Source: Rotaria sp. Silwood1 (lineage: Eukaryota > Rotifera > Eurotatoria > Philodinida > Philodinidae). From it: a stretch of DNA of 64,000 nt. The position numbers and the translations under genes are program-made. The stretch spans positions 2,080,529 to 2,144,528 of the forward strand of contig CAJNOP010000012.1 in assembly GCA_905250075.1 (NCBI GenBank), given 5' to 3'. The notes beneath the pieces are model-generated. The model was not told where the DNA came from. It did no database searches and saw only the letters and a list, made by a program, of their open reading frames with translations. Shown here in pieces: positions 1-12,887 of this stretch (positions within the stretch are counted from its first letter, which is position 1; the number at the start of each line of letters is the position of its first letter).

Positions 1-411
1 CCTGTTTTAACTAGTATCAATAATAAAGTTTCAACGTATGTAAAATTTTTAACAAAAATAATTTTGTGAAATACAATCTAAAAGAACTGTCGAAGTATAC
101 AGAGTAGAAATTTGCATTCTCTACAGATTGTGATAGATATAGTTCCCTACGATCATCACAGACTATGACAGACGATCTCCAGAGACCATCATAAACGTTG
201 TAGATATATGATCACAGACCATATATCAATAACTGCTAGTTACAGTGCATTGAGAATTTTCTTACTGTATTTCTGGAAGATTAAGTCAAGAAGGATGCAA
301 AAATGTGTCCCAAGATATATAGAATAAAACAAACACTATGATTTATGATAGCGGCTACATTGTGTTTCACATTCCATAAAAATTTGCACTAATTGTTTTT
401 TTTTATTCTAG
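1..411. other. Intron or upstream non-coding DNA
   Basis: No open reading frame of note. The stretch ends in a T-rich tract followed by TTCTAG at 406-411, a good splice acceptor for the exon that follows. It is therefore either an intron whose upstream exon lies outside the window, or 5' flanking DNA of a trans-spliced gene. Confidence 0.5.
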
Positions 412-415
412 AGAA

Positions 416-3400
416 ATGACAAAAGCTATATTAACAGCTCAACCAGGTGGTGCTAGTACGACAATGAATCTTCGTCAACAAGCTACAGAAGCTGATACAT
501 TTGATGAACGCTGGAAACTTTCAAATGGTGGTGGAAGACAAAGTGGTGTTGCATCTGATCATTCACCATTTTCACCACGACGTAACATTCCAAAAAGTCT
601 TGATAGAAATTCACGACGTGCCTATGCATCATCACCTGCTGCTGCACCAGCTATTACAAATCCACAACAAACAGCAAATACAACAGATAAAGATATTTCA
701 ATTTCAAAAAAACAATCCATATCACAACAACGTACACCACTTACAGCTACTCCTATTGATAATAATAATAATAATAATACTAATAAAGAAACATGGAAAA
801 CAGTTGGTAGTACACCAGCACAAATATCGGATTCATCACAACGTTTAAGACGAACAACATCAAAATCAACTGTTGGTGAACCATTGACACCAACAAGTAA
901 ATTACCTAATGGAAAATCTACTGGTAAAGAAGATTCACCAGCTAGTGTATCATATTCTGATTCAGGTAAACCAAGAACTGGTACTGTTCTATCAACATTA
1001 AATCGTTCGCATCAATTAAAAAGTACCGAACGTCTTACTGATCATCAACCAAATAGTTCAACTATATTACCAAATGTTGATGAAACACCTTCGCCAGGCA
1101 TAAATTCAATTCCTAATATAATCCATACATCTGCCGGTGGTACTGAACATGGCAAACCACCTAAAACACCACGTTCAACTCGAACAACAAATAGTCGTAG
1201 TGATGCATTAGCACCAACAAGACAATTAACAGCACGTACAGGTGATAGTGAAGCTGTTTCAATACCGGCTGCAACATATGCAATTAAAGCTGGACCTCAA
1301 ACAGTTATGTCACAATGGATGATATCATTAGATGATAATCTTGATGATGAAGGTAGTGATAATCAACATAGTGCTAAATGGGAAGATGCACAAGAAAAAC
1401 TTCAGAGGTTAGTTTAAAAAAAAAAATTTTTTAGTATTAAAAAAAAAATTATTTTTATTTTTATTTTTATATTAAGATATGTTTGTAATCAGTTAATATA
1501 TGGATCTCGAATATTATCGAGAACGAATTCTTGTGTGTTTTAAAAGAAATAAAGAAAAAAAAGAAGACTATCTTCTATTTTCTTGCTAAAAAACAAAAAA
1601 AAAAGAGACTTAACTAAAAACTTGCTTCATATGACTGTTTTGAATCAGCTGTAAAACTTTGTCTAGCCTGAACCGACAAAAAACTTTTTTTTTTCATTTA
1701 TTTTTTTAACAAATGTTTAATTGATTTTCGTCTTTTTTGTTGTTGTTTATTTAGTACCACACATGATCCATCACAATATCAGCCAGCACAAGCTCAATTG
1801 CCATCATCATCATTATTACCTACAGGTAATATTGTATCATCATCACCGCCGCCGCCACCTCCATCATCATCACCTCCTGTGAATAATCCTCTTTCTCCAT
1901 CCACAATGAACAGTCAACAAATATCACAAACAATAATACCAACAATAGCTGTTAATAATATTCAACAAACACCATCATCAACAAATCCTATAGCCTATGC
2001 TACTATTTTGAACAGTAATAGTTCAGGTTTGGGAACATCAACAAATAATAATGTACTAACACCAACTACAACAAGCATTATTAATGGTGGTCGTCAACAA
2101 CAGTATCATCGACCATTATTAAGAGGTACGGAAGAAATTTCAAACACTGGCACATTGAACAGTTATGATGGTAAAGAAAATAAACGTAAGTTAATTCTTT
2201 TCTTTTTGTCATCCATTATTTCTCATATTTAATTATCATTTGAATTCATACGACTCGATTACAAGTAATGGATGGACTGAAAGTTTAGTAATAAAATGTT
2301 TGTTTATTTTTTACAATCTTAAAAATGTTTCCAAAGAATCAAAAGCTATGAATGATGACCGGAATTTCGTATTTTTTATGAATGTAGGCTGAACTGTTTT
2401 CTTGATCAAGAGCCTGGACGGAAAATTTCTTCCGTACATTTTTGTACTTTTACTATTGTAATCGTAAAGTAAATATTGAAATCTTTATTAGTACATGAAC
2501 TTGAAGAGCAGAAGCTACTCAAATTTGTGTTCATGAATATTGTTTTGTATAGAAAACAACTCTTAGTAAAGTGCCTATAGTTTCACTAAAGATAAACGTC
2601 ACAGATTCGTTCAATATAACATTTTATAAAGACATGTTCTCTCGAAAGAACGAGTGACTGTGATAATTTCTTGTACCATCGAAAAGAAACTTATACGTGT
2701 TAGCAAAAGTCTATTGATTCATTTTTGAACCTTTTGAAAAATATCTTCACTACTCTCGAACAAAAAATGAGATAATATTATATTTGAAAAATGCACAATA
2801 AGCTAGTTTAGAATTGTAAGCGACAGAATTTTATCCAGTCTGACGGCCGACAGAATGACACTGCTTCAAAGATCGAGCCGGTTCTCTTAGATTTTCTGGT
2901 TATTGTATCATGCACTATGTTTCTATTCTCTCAAGAATAGGCGTTTGCCTTTTCATAAGATAAATTCTGAAAAGAAGTGTATTCCTGCCTTTCAACTATT
3001 TTTTAGTATGGGGCACTGCTTAATGGTAGATTCAATAGCTCGATATCTTCCTTACAACTAATACTAGTTGTAGTTCTGGACAAAAAACCAACCTGAAGCA
3101 GAGTTCTTGCACTGAATTGATTGAGCTTCTCATACACACTAGCTAACTACAAGGTATGTTTCATTTTATCAAAACAAAACAATCAAAACTGTGTTCGAAC
3201 TCAGATCGGATTTAGATTTGAATTGCTGTTCAAAGAGACATAGTAAGTTTGTGTGAAAAGGCTGAATGAGAAAATTTAAGATTTAGAGTGCAGCAATCAA
3301 GTGAAGAATACATGGCACTTTCTTGTGCTATATATAGAAACATTACATGTTTAGCTTTGAGAAACCTAACTTCGGTCCATCTGCTATAAAAAAGATTTTC

Positions 3401-6400
3401 TAATTTATTCATAGAAAAAGAATCCATAATTCGTTCAAATGAACAACCATCATCAGAAACCCTTCCTTTTGAAAATTATCGGACAACAACAAATATCACA
3501 TCATTATCACGTCCAACAACAACAACAACAACGTTAAATGATGATTCGAAAAATCTTTACTTTCGTCGTCAACCTAATAGAATATCAAATCGAAATAATA
3601 ATAACTATGCCGGTGCTAATCGATTGTCAGATAATGAATATGAACAAGACGAAATTGCGGGTGAAGGTGAAAAGGAACATAATGAACATGAAGAAAATGA
3701 TGATGAACAGCGGCAACAACAACAATTCAAACGAAAAGATAATGAACAAATACATTCTCAATCAAGTATGCCATCAAGTATAATGGGTGATAATTTTTCT
3801 AGAAATATACCTTCATCTACATTTATTGATACTTCGGTGCGACCAAGCCCGAATACGTCAACAATATTGATGATGATGAAAGGAAATGGAAACTCAGGGA
3901 CAGTAGGAAATTTAGGAGGTACTCAATATCCATCACAATCATCAAAAAACGGAATATCACCTTATGAACCTCGAACTACTATGGGATCATCATCTATTCG
4001 ACCTACATCATCTAATTCATCTAGTTCTTCATCATCATTACCCGTCGATGAACAACAGCAACAACAACAACAACAACAACAACAACAAAAACAAATAAAA
4101 TCTCGCGGATATAATTTTGTTCCACCACCATTTAATGGTTCACGTTTAATAGCTAAATCAACCGAACAATTAAATCGTTCATTTGCTAATGATAGTCTTG
4201 TTAAGTATTGTACATCATCAAATACATCTTCCCTACAACCTCCAACACAAAATGATTCACCAACATCGATTCTAAAAAAAAACTACCATCAAAAATATAT
4301 TCAACCATCAACAATACAAAGTTCAAGTAAGAACAAAAAAAAATAACGACCAAGCATGCATTTATTTGTTTATGGTTTGCATGTATTACCCTAATTAACT
4401 AACATTGCACATTTCCATTTCATCATCATCAATGTTTGTTTTTTTTTTCTTAAGAAATAATTATTAATTTTATTTGCTAAAGAAAACAATAATAATAATC
4501 ATAGAATTAATTCTTTTTTTCTTTTATATTTAGTTCATTATGAAGATGAACAAAGAACTAATGAAAGTAATGATGAATCGAAAAATGAACAACAACGTTT
4601 TTCAAATGGTAGCCGTATATCATCAGCAACATTTGAAAATCATCGTGGTGATGATTTTTATAGAAAATTAATGTTTTATGAAAAAAATTCATCACCATCA
4701 TCATCTAATAATAATAATAGCAATAATAATAATGCTTATTATCAATCAACAAATTCTTCTCGTCGTTCATCACTTCAACAATCATCAGTAATTCCGTCCA
4801 CAAATAAAACATTAAATAATCTTATGAATCGACAAACACAACAAATAACAACAAGACCAAATCTTGCTTCAAATACACAACTTACAAGACAATCAACAAC
4901 TACAACAACTAATTTAGCTGATCGTATGCAACGTAGTAAATCTTATAAAGATTTATTTGATACACCATCAGCTTCAACAACAAATCCACATCATGTTTAT
5001 TATCAACAGCAATCATCATTATCGACAAATCGTTCAAATCAAAATATAAATCCGTCCACAATAACAACATCAATAAATAATACTAATAATCTTTATCCTT
5101 ATTATTCATCATCATTTTATTATCAAAATAATAATGGTACAAATAATCCAACATCGATTGTTGGTAGTATGTTTGGAAATTCATCAAGTCATGCAAGTAT
5201 TGAACAACATAATTATTTAAGTGGAGTTACAGAGTTTCAACGTCGTCAACAACCTTTACAACATTCATCGTCAAGTAATAATTTATTACTTGATGATGTA
5301 TCTAGTTCATCAACTGTTAGTCATTTACCTAAACCACCGCCTGGCATACCCAGTCAGAATGCAAGGTATATTATAATTTTTGAACAAAAATTGATTCAAC
5401 AGAATCATAAATAGATTAGTAATTTTTTTACACAGGTCGATTGAATGTTTGTATCAGTCTAGGCTATAAAATTCCAAGAAGAAAGTCAAGGACATTGCTA
5501 AGAAAAAAAATTCTTTTCTTGGAATGTTTTATTAAATGATTATATGTAGGAATGTTTGTAGATTACATAGAAGAGAATAGGTTTTCGAAGAAGATTGTAT
5601 TAAAGTAACAATGAAATGTTAGAAACAAATTATAAAGCAAACGAGTTACTTATTATCTGTGTTTACTTTTGAGATAACTATGTGTGTTTTCTTTTGCAAT
5701 GATATCTGTCGTCTTTCATCGAATTTTGTTTGAGACATGACACATAATCAGACAATTGGGAGATAATTTCATCTCTTTTTACACATTTCTTTTTACATCT
5801 GCCAACATCTTTCTCTATCTTATATGAATCTTGTACAAATAGGGCAATCTTATCTTGTAATCAAGTCTTCAAAATGAAGAACTAAAAATATCTTTGTTAG
5901 GAATAATATAACATTGATTAACTGATGAAGAAATCCTCTTCACTTGAAAGCTTTTTTTTGTACTTTAACCTTGGGTATAAGGTTGAACTAAATGAGACTT
6001 TTGAAATCGCGAAAGAAACGATGTTTTGAGCTGAAATTTTCAGGACATTCTAGTTACAAGTGGGTTTATCTACGGGTAAAACTGTAGGTTAAAATATAGC
6101 CATTCGATCCTTTTTGCTTTTATAATATCTCATTGAAATTTATCAGAGATGGAACCGATGTTGATTACTAGTGTGTCTTATTCAGCGTTTCCCTGTCAAG
6201 GAAAGATCCTCAAGGAGTAAATGACTTTCGATTTCGAATTAAATTCAATCTATAGATTCTCATGAATAGCTATATATTCTGGATTGATTCGAGGTACTGC
6301 GTTTTTATTGTTGAGTTTTTCGAATGTTTAGTGAATTATTCCTGTAGAATCTCAGTTTTCAAGCAAAATCGTATTTTTGAATTTTAGTCTGAAAAAAAAC

Positions 6401-7529
6401 CCTTTATAAAGAGACCGGTTAGACTAGTTTGTAGAAAAAGTTTCAGAATTTTTAAGCAAGTATCTCCGACAAATGAATTTTCCCAAGTATCCATACTGAT
6501 TAACAATGAATCATGGCAAAACGCCTATGCGTCAAAAAATTCATATCTCACAATGACTTGGTGAAATATTTTGTAAAACGTTTTCTGCAAGCTACCCTAA
6601 TCTGTGCGTTTATGTGATTTAAGTTTCCGGTCAAAATTCAAAAATATAACTTCGCTTGAAAACTAAGACTCTACGGGAAAAATCTTCCAAAAACTTGATA
6701 TCTCATCAACAAAGGCCCAATAATTCGAATCACTCTAGATCGGTTACTTGCTCACTAAACTCTACCGATTGAATATAACAGGTTGTCCAGAATAAATGGT
6801 CGCACTTTGTGTTTCATCTTTTTTTATCTTTAAACAAATAATATTTAAAAAAAACAAAATATAGCACAAGATGCAGCGTGAAAAGCCCTATTATTTACAT
6901 CGTAAAGCTTATTGTGATTCTTTTGAAAATAGGCAAAATTTTACGTAACCAATTTTTACACAGTCGAAATTTGGTCGCTCTAAATTTTGTCCATTTTGAA
7001 AACAAAACGTGTAACTATAAAATAAGTAGTCTTATGTAAATTGTAGAGCTTTTTCGCTGCGTCTTGTGGTATTCTTTTTAAATGCAACGTGTTAAACGAT
7101 TAAAACCATGAAACACAAAGTGTGGCCATTTGTTCTGAGTCACCCGTCAGTTCCAGCTTAATAGCGTTTTATCACTAGAGAACCTCCGCTTATTAATATC
7201 TCATCGAGAATATGTATTCAAATTTTGTTGAAATTTGACTATGTCAAATATTACTATACACAGATAGAATAATATGGCAACTCGTCAGTCGAATATCAAT
7301 GTGGATTTCAGATCGATTGTATTTCTAGAGTCTACCTTATGCACAGAGTCCGAACTAAAAAGGAAATTTACAAGTTGTGAAGATTCTCTCGTAAATTAGG
7401 AAACAAATAATTTTTATTAAATTGTTTATTTGTTTTAGGCGTCGTCGTTACAAAGTGGATAATTTAAGCAGTCGACAAAAAGACAATAATAGTCGTGAAG
7501 GTTCATTAGAACGTTCACCCATGACTTGA
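416..7529 (+). CDS. Long disordered Ser/Asn/Gln-rich protein, five exons
   Basis: Exons are 416-1407, 1755-2185, 3415-4326, 4534-5365 and 7439-7529. All junctions are GT-AG and the phases agree, giving 1085 residues if ATG 416 is the start. The first exon has an acceptor at 410-411, so translation could also enter from an upstream exon outside the window. The protein is low-complexity throughout: Ser/Thr-Pro sites, Asn runs, a proline run near 1845-1875 and a polyglutamine tract near 4052-4090. The only patches resembling order are basic or phospho-site-like: RSKSYKDLF, then KPPPGIPSQ just before an arginine cluster that spans the last junction. No signal peptide, membrane segment or catalytic motif is visible. 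I do not recognise the family; a cytoskeletal scaffold or adaptor is possible. The last intron (2 kb) carries two palindromic elements. Exon structure is sound, function unknown. Confidence 0.8.
2985..3140. repeat. Dispersed repeat, copy 1
   Basis: Lies in the second-to-third exon intron of the disordered-protein gene. It matches 62015-62165 in the same orientation. Shared words include ATTCAATAGCT, ATATCTTCCTTACAA and CAGAGTTCTTGCAC, in the same order with similar spacing. Divergence is high, so it is an old interspersed repeat. No coding content or terminal repeats were found. Confidence 0.6.
4052..4090 (+). repeat. CAA/CAG microsatellite encoding polyglutamine
   Basis: An almost uninterrupted run of CAA codons with one CAG near its start. 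It sits in frame in the third exon of the disordered-protein gene and adds about 13 glutamines. It is likely length-polymorphic. Confidence 0.9.
6240..6778. mobile_element. Palindromic MITE, family E copy 1
   Basis: A long imperfect palindrome inside the last intron of the disordered-protein gene, with its centre near 6509. For example CTCAGTTTTCAAGC at 6351 pairs with GCTTGAAAACTAAG at 6654. The words TTCAATC, GATTGATTCG and GTTGAG on the left all reappear as reverse complements on the right. Its outer arm (TAGATTCTCATGA followed by TATTCTG) matches arms of the palindromes at 31.1, 57.9 and 61.3 kb. It has no coding capacity, so it is a non-autonomous foldback element. It ends exactly where the next palindrome begins. 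Confidence 0.7.
6780..7146. mobile_element. Palindromic MITE with mariner-like ends
   Basis: The terminal inverted repeats begin GGTTGTCCAGAATAAATGG on the left and GGTGACTCAGAACAAATGG on the right arm read in reverse. Both continue into CACTTTGTGTTTCAT. Pairing extends inward through an AAGATGCAGCG/AAGACGCAGCG block, so almost the whole 367 bases folds back on itself. The GG(T)G-CAGAA-ATGG type of end resembles Tc1/mariner (IS630) superfamily termini, which is family knowledge. No transposase is present and a clean TA duplication is not visible. Confidence 0.75.
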
Positions 7530-8236
7530 TCGTCATATCTCTCTTAACTTATTCTGTCTCAATATACAAAAAATAAATAGCATTTTCCTACGATTCAATA
7601 AATTTTAATTTCGAGCTTGTACGAATTAAATCTCTTTATTTCTGTTTATATGTTGTTGTTTTTTTTTCGCTTCTAATTCTATTTATTTATATTTGTCTAT
7701 ATGAAACAATCGTTCACGGAGTTCTTTTTTTTGTTTTTTTTATTTTTTTTTTTTGTTTGTGCTCTTAAAAGAAAACAATCCATTATACTCCGTCGACATA
7801 ACATTTATTCTTTACTCACAATTACATGTGTATATATATATATGAAACAATAATGATGATGATAATAATGAAAAGCGTCCTATTTTGGTTTTTCTGTTTT
7901 TCTTCGTTATTATTCAAATTCTTTTCTCTAGGACTGTTTATGTGTGTTTGTTTGTTTATAGTCGTTTTTTTTTCTTCTTCATACTCGATTTTTTTCTTTT
8001 GCGCGCTAGCTAAGGCATTTTTCTGTTAAAAACAAAACATAAAAATCCATAATGCGTGTGTGAAAAAAACAGATATAATACAGAATTATAAGAATTTGAT
8101 TTCTTTAAATAATATTAGATTTGAATTGCATATGAACAATAACAATAATTGATTTCATTGAAAACAAAACAAATATAACAAAAAAAAAACAAATCGTAAA
8201 GTTAAAATTTTAATTTGTGCATTAAGTATTCTAGAT

Positions 8237-8612
8237 ATGGTATTTCAAATTTTTAAACAAATCAATGACAATTTACGTCGACAAATACGACGATCTTTTT
8301 TAGCTGACCCTGAGAAAATGCCACAACGTTATGCTATTATTATGGCATCAGTTTTATTTGTTTCAATTATTGTTACATATAATACATTATTTGAAAAGAA
8401 AAAAGATCAAGAAGGTTGATTCATTATTGTTGTTGTTGTCTTATTAATAAATTTGATTTCTGATGTTGTTTTTTTTAGGTATTCAACCTGTTTCTGTCAC
8501 AGATTTATTTCGAGAACGAAGTGCTAAGAAAAGACTTGAACATTTAGAATTACAACGAAATATTGCAAAAGCACGAGATAGTACGAAAACAACAACAGGG
8601 AAAGATCTTTAG
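8237..8612 (+). CDS. Small single-pass membrane protein, unknown
   Basis: Two exons, 8237-8414 and 8479-8612, joined across a 64-base GT-AG intron, give 103 residues. The N-terminal 30 residues are basic and amphipathic. Residues about 31-51 form one hydrophobic helix, and the remainder is a charged Lys/Arg/Glu-rich tail with coiled-coil character around RERSAKKRLEHLELQRN. There is no cleavable signal peptide. The topology resembles small mitochondrial or ER tail-anchored proteins, but I do not recognise it. An acceptor (TTCTAG, 8229-8234) lies three bases before the ATG, suggesting a 5' UTR intron or a spliced leader. Intron phase and the clean second exon make this a real gene. Confidence 0.7.
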
Positions 8613-9954
8613 TCTGGCCCGTTTTTTTTTCTAGGAAATCGAATGATTTATTTTGTTCTTTTTTATTATAAAAATAAAAAAAATTCTCATAGAGAAGACC
8701 ACTTAGGTCAAGTCAAACTTAAATTCATTTTTCTTTTGCAAATAAAAGTCTTTCGTAATTAAATTAGAATTACAAAATTACACATTAACTGAAAAATAGC
8801 TCTTTTCTAACACGTCACATTCTAAAAAAATAACATCACTATCCAACACAATGATCTTCAGCAAGAGCAAATATGTAGTTTTTGTTTAATACGTATCTAA
8901 ACATTTGGTTTTCATCTTCTTTTGTATCTTAAGATATTCGTATGACATAACAATAAATGCTTAATTGGATGTGCATATTAAAATCAAAAAGAAAACAATT
9001 AGACCTGTATCTTTATTTTAGAATAATTTATGATAATTCAAATAAAATAAAATTTGATAATTTATGTCGGTATACATTTCTGTATTACATCATAAGTTTA
9101 CTTGTATATCTATTATAAAAGAACAGTGGTTGAATGTACAAAAATTTCTATTTCGTTTTGTTATGCTTGTTGAAAAACTGAAATGATGATGAATGAGCAA
9201 AAAATATATATATATTCTTGTTTGATTGAGCAATTTATATTCATTTATTGATCATTAAGAAACAGTTATAGACGAGACATGTTATCGATAATTCGTCGTG
9301 CTTATCAGAGATCGTCTGTACTGTTGTAAAGAAAACAAAGAGCAATCAAAACTTTTGAGGCTTGCTACATATTACTACAACTCAATCGTTTGTTATTTTA
9401 TTTGTGTAATATTCTTATCAGTATGGTTTTCATGGAGATTATTGTCGTTTTCATGAATCATTTGACTCTATTAATCATATTGATAAATATTTTACAATTA
9501 ATACTAATGAGTAATCTTCTATTAGAAGATCACAATATAATAATGAAGACCTTCAATTAATATCCATCTATGATTTTATGATTCTGTTAGTCATAATGTA
9601 CGTCTTTCATTGCTCATTTTCGATAATTAAAGCACTAAAATTTGCGATTTTGAAGAGGCCTTATTAATGAAGTGTTAAAAAAATTTGAATAAGATTGAAA
9701 ATAAAAATCTAAGAGTAAAGAAAAATTATATTTTATGACGATTTTTAATTATTTTTACTGTTCTTTCTATTTCTAACAACAAGTATTCATTTTTATTATT
9801 CTTTTCTAGTCAAGAGAGTAACAACCGAGCAGATCAGACATTTTTTTTGGCGAAAATGCTGTCAACAAACAAAGAACAGAAAAAAAACACAGTTTAAAAG
9901 ACGAAATGATGTGGAGTTTATTTGCAAAAAAACAACTATTTCAGAACTTCAGTT
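8613..9954. other. Intergenic, AT-rich
   Basis: Contains the 3' UTR of the small membrane protein gene, with an AATAAA-like motif near 8740. The rest is featureless AT-rich sequence up to the EF-hand gene. No open frame of conviction and no inverted repeat was recognised. Confidence 0.5.
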
Positions 9955-10462
9955 ATGGCTCAACTTACACAAAGTCAGGAACGTGAATTACGTGCTGCAT
10001 TCGATCTTTTTGATAAAGGTATGTAGGATAATAAAAACAAAACGAAATCCAAGAGTTAAAAACGAATTTTTTTTGAAATTTTTAGATCATTCACAAAGAA
10101 TTTCTGCAGATGAATTACAAGGAGTCTTAAAAGCATTGAATATAAAAGCAAGTCCTAAAGAAACAGAAACCTTATTGAAACAAATGGATACGAATAATAG
10201 TGGTGACATCGATTTTGTAGAATTTAAAAATGCTATGGCTCGATCATTTTTTAAAAAATACTCTAGACATGAATTATTAGATGCATTTAAAAAATTTGAT
10301 AGAGATGGAAGTGGTACTATAACATGTGATGAACTTCAAGAAGTTTTTTCGGGTATGGGAAAACAATTAAGTAAAAATCAACTTCAATCCATGCTTTCAT
10401 CATTAGATGTTAATAATGATGGAAAGCTTTCATTTGACGAATTTTGCAAATTATTCGAATAG
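9955..10462 (+). CDS. Calmodulin-like four-EF-hand calcium sensor
   Basis: Exons 9955-10018 and 10086-10462 are joined across a 67-base intron and give 146 residues, almost calmodulin's length. ATG 9955 opens MAQLTQSQERELRAAFDLFD, which aligns with the calmodulin N-terminus; an upstream in-frame reading in the second exon's frame is spurious. All four 12-residue calcium loops are present. They read DKDHSQRISADE, DTNNSGDIDFVE, DRDGSGTITCDE and DVNNDGKLSFDE. Loop 1 is the weakest (Arg at position 7, Gln at 6 instead of Gly); loops 2-4 keep Asp1 and Glu12 with Gly6. It should be a cytosolic calcium sensor. It could be a calmodulin paralogue or a centrin-type protein; sequence alone favours a calmodulin-like paralogue. 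A polyadenylation signal AATAAA lies near 10571. Confidence 0.92.
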
Positions 10463-12887
10463 CAACAAACAAACTTCCTTGTCTTTTATTATTATTTGAC
10501 TTTTCCTCGATTTTTGTTTTGTTTGTCAACTTATTGAATGTATTTAATCTACTTTGATTTGATTTTTACAATAAAGAAAAATAATTAAATTTTTTTCTCT
10601 CTGTTTTTATTATCATATTGCATATATTTTATATGCATCGAGAAAGTATGAAACACGCTTCATGTTAGGATATATTTGCCTTGAATAGAGAATAATATTC
10701 AAAAACTATGTAAGAAAAACAAGTTAGAATTTTTGTCAACAAATACAGTAGTAGTGTGACTCCAAAAAATTTTTCTTCATATTTGTATTAACATAAATCA
10801 GTTTACAACTGTTATTTATGAAGAGTCCTATGTAAGAACATAACTACTTAGAATAATAAAAAGAAGTTGACGATTGTCGGGTACGTACTTCTTCCTTACA
10901 TTTAGAAATTTTTTATTATTTTTTTTCGCAGCAACTGTTGATTTTTTTACCGAAAGCAAAGCTATTGGATGAGAAAAAAAAGTTTCTGCATCGCTTCTAC
11001 ACTGTTTGAAATTTGTATGTCGACTAGGTTATGTATTAAAAAATTTCTCGTACATATCCCCACTTTTTTCCTTCACCACGTTCGTATGATAGTTTTGTTT
11101 ATAAAAAGTTGAAAAAAAAAACCTATTTCAAATCGTTTCACGCTTTTTTGTCACCAGTATTGATGTACATAAAAAAACATATTTTTTTCTATTTAGTCTT
11201 GAGAATGTTTCTCTCCTTTTCTCGTTTGTTTATTTATCGACATGTCGATAGTTGTCATATTTGCATGCATATATTGCATCTAAATGAAGAATAAATTGAT
11301 AAGATTATATCTTAACATATGCCGTCTCAGATCGATTTGAATTATCGAAACTCTGAAAATCATATTTCATTCTTTTCTTGTGTAGCATTCATTGCTAACA
11401 ACTGTATCGTCTAATAAATAAAAATTGTGAATCCAATAGCCGTATAGCATGAAAGCAAGTTAAGTAGAAAAAAACAAACAAAAGAAAATATCTACATCAG
11501 ATGAATTTTCGCAAGTGATTCTTAAGCAAAAAGATTAGCGTCATTCAATATTTTAACTTACGTCATTCGATATATTGTCATCATCTTTGTGTAATATTAC
11601 ATTATATACTATCGCCGTATAGATAAGATGTAGCTGTTTTACGGGAACAAAATTTGACTGCGCAGGTCTCAAGTATAGATTATAAATTGTCATATAACCT
11701 ATATAGAGTTTATGGATATAATGATTGGTTCTGATGACAAGCATGTAAAGTTTTTTTATTATGAACAAGCTTTCGATGTCGATAGAAGAAAGGAAAGACT
11801 ATTTCTTTCCTGATACAGTTTGTATACTGTTAAATTTTTTTCGTTGTTCAAAACAGATATAACAAAAGATACACTGGATTTCGTAATTTTCTATTATTCT
11901 TTATTGTATAATAGTTTTAACACAGATAGCATTGTTTTTCTAATCTGATGTTACTCTATGTCAGACTTGGAACCCATGGAATTTCTGTCAACCAGTAAAA
12001 AGTCGATCTGTTTAACATTTCTATTAAATAACTGTGTCGTTCGAGAAGCAGCTTATTTTTACACAGATCGATCGAAACGGATACTATTGACGGCTTGTAA
12101 GACGAGCATAGTATACATTATGATAGGGAGCAGTTTAGCGGTCAATATCTTGTCTGTACTATCAACGGAATGTAATTTTTTTAGATTCGTCAATATTCCT
12201 AAACAGAGTAATTCTACCATTGAGAAGTTTCAAATGTATCGATCTGTATTCTACTAATATTAAACAAAGCTATTTACATAGAGTTCAGTTTGATCGATAT
12301 CTAGATTAATGAGATGAGGACCAAGAATTGAAAAATTTCGTCTATCGACAGAGAGAGAGTTAAACAAGAATGGCCTCTATCATGTAGTGCACTTACGTAT
12401 GACTGAAATTCAACAAGCGAACAATATGTAGAATAATTTTTATTATTATTTTTTTCATCAATTCATCAGCTCGGGAAATCTTGATCATGATCAAGGATAA
12501 TATGCAGATGCTTTTGAAAACTACACTCAAGTGTGTCGGATATAGGTCGAGAAAAGCTATCGATGGATACATGAAACAGATTAAATGGATGAACAGTAGT
12601 TTCACATTAACATAAAACAATGCTTTTATATGCAACTAGTTAGTTCAGTCATTTTTTTATGTAAAATGTATCGAAAACATTTGATCACAATATTGTGTGT
12701 TTAAATTTTGTATCTTTTGAAATCTGATGATATCTAAATGTTGGCTATAAAGAAAAACTTAAATCGTATATATCTTTAATCAATAAAAGACAGTTGTCAA
12801 TAACAGAATCATGCACAATTAACTGGTAAAGTTTTTTTTTATTTTTTTCTAAAATAAAATGTGCTTTTTATATCACATATCAAGCAT
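10463..12887. other. Long intergenic region
   Basis: AT-rich with a poly(A) signal for the EF-hand gene at its start. A 99-codon open frame at 11958-12257 is the only long one. Its codon choice and residue mix do not convince and no exon context is seen. No palindrome or tRNA was recognised. Confidence 0.5.

Noticed and set aside
11958-12257. 99-codon plus-strand frame in an intergenic region
   Set aside because: Cannot be tied to any family or exon structure; composition is like its flanks.
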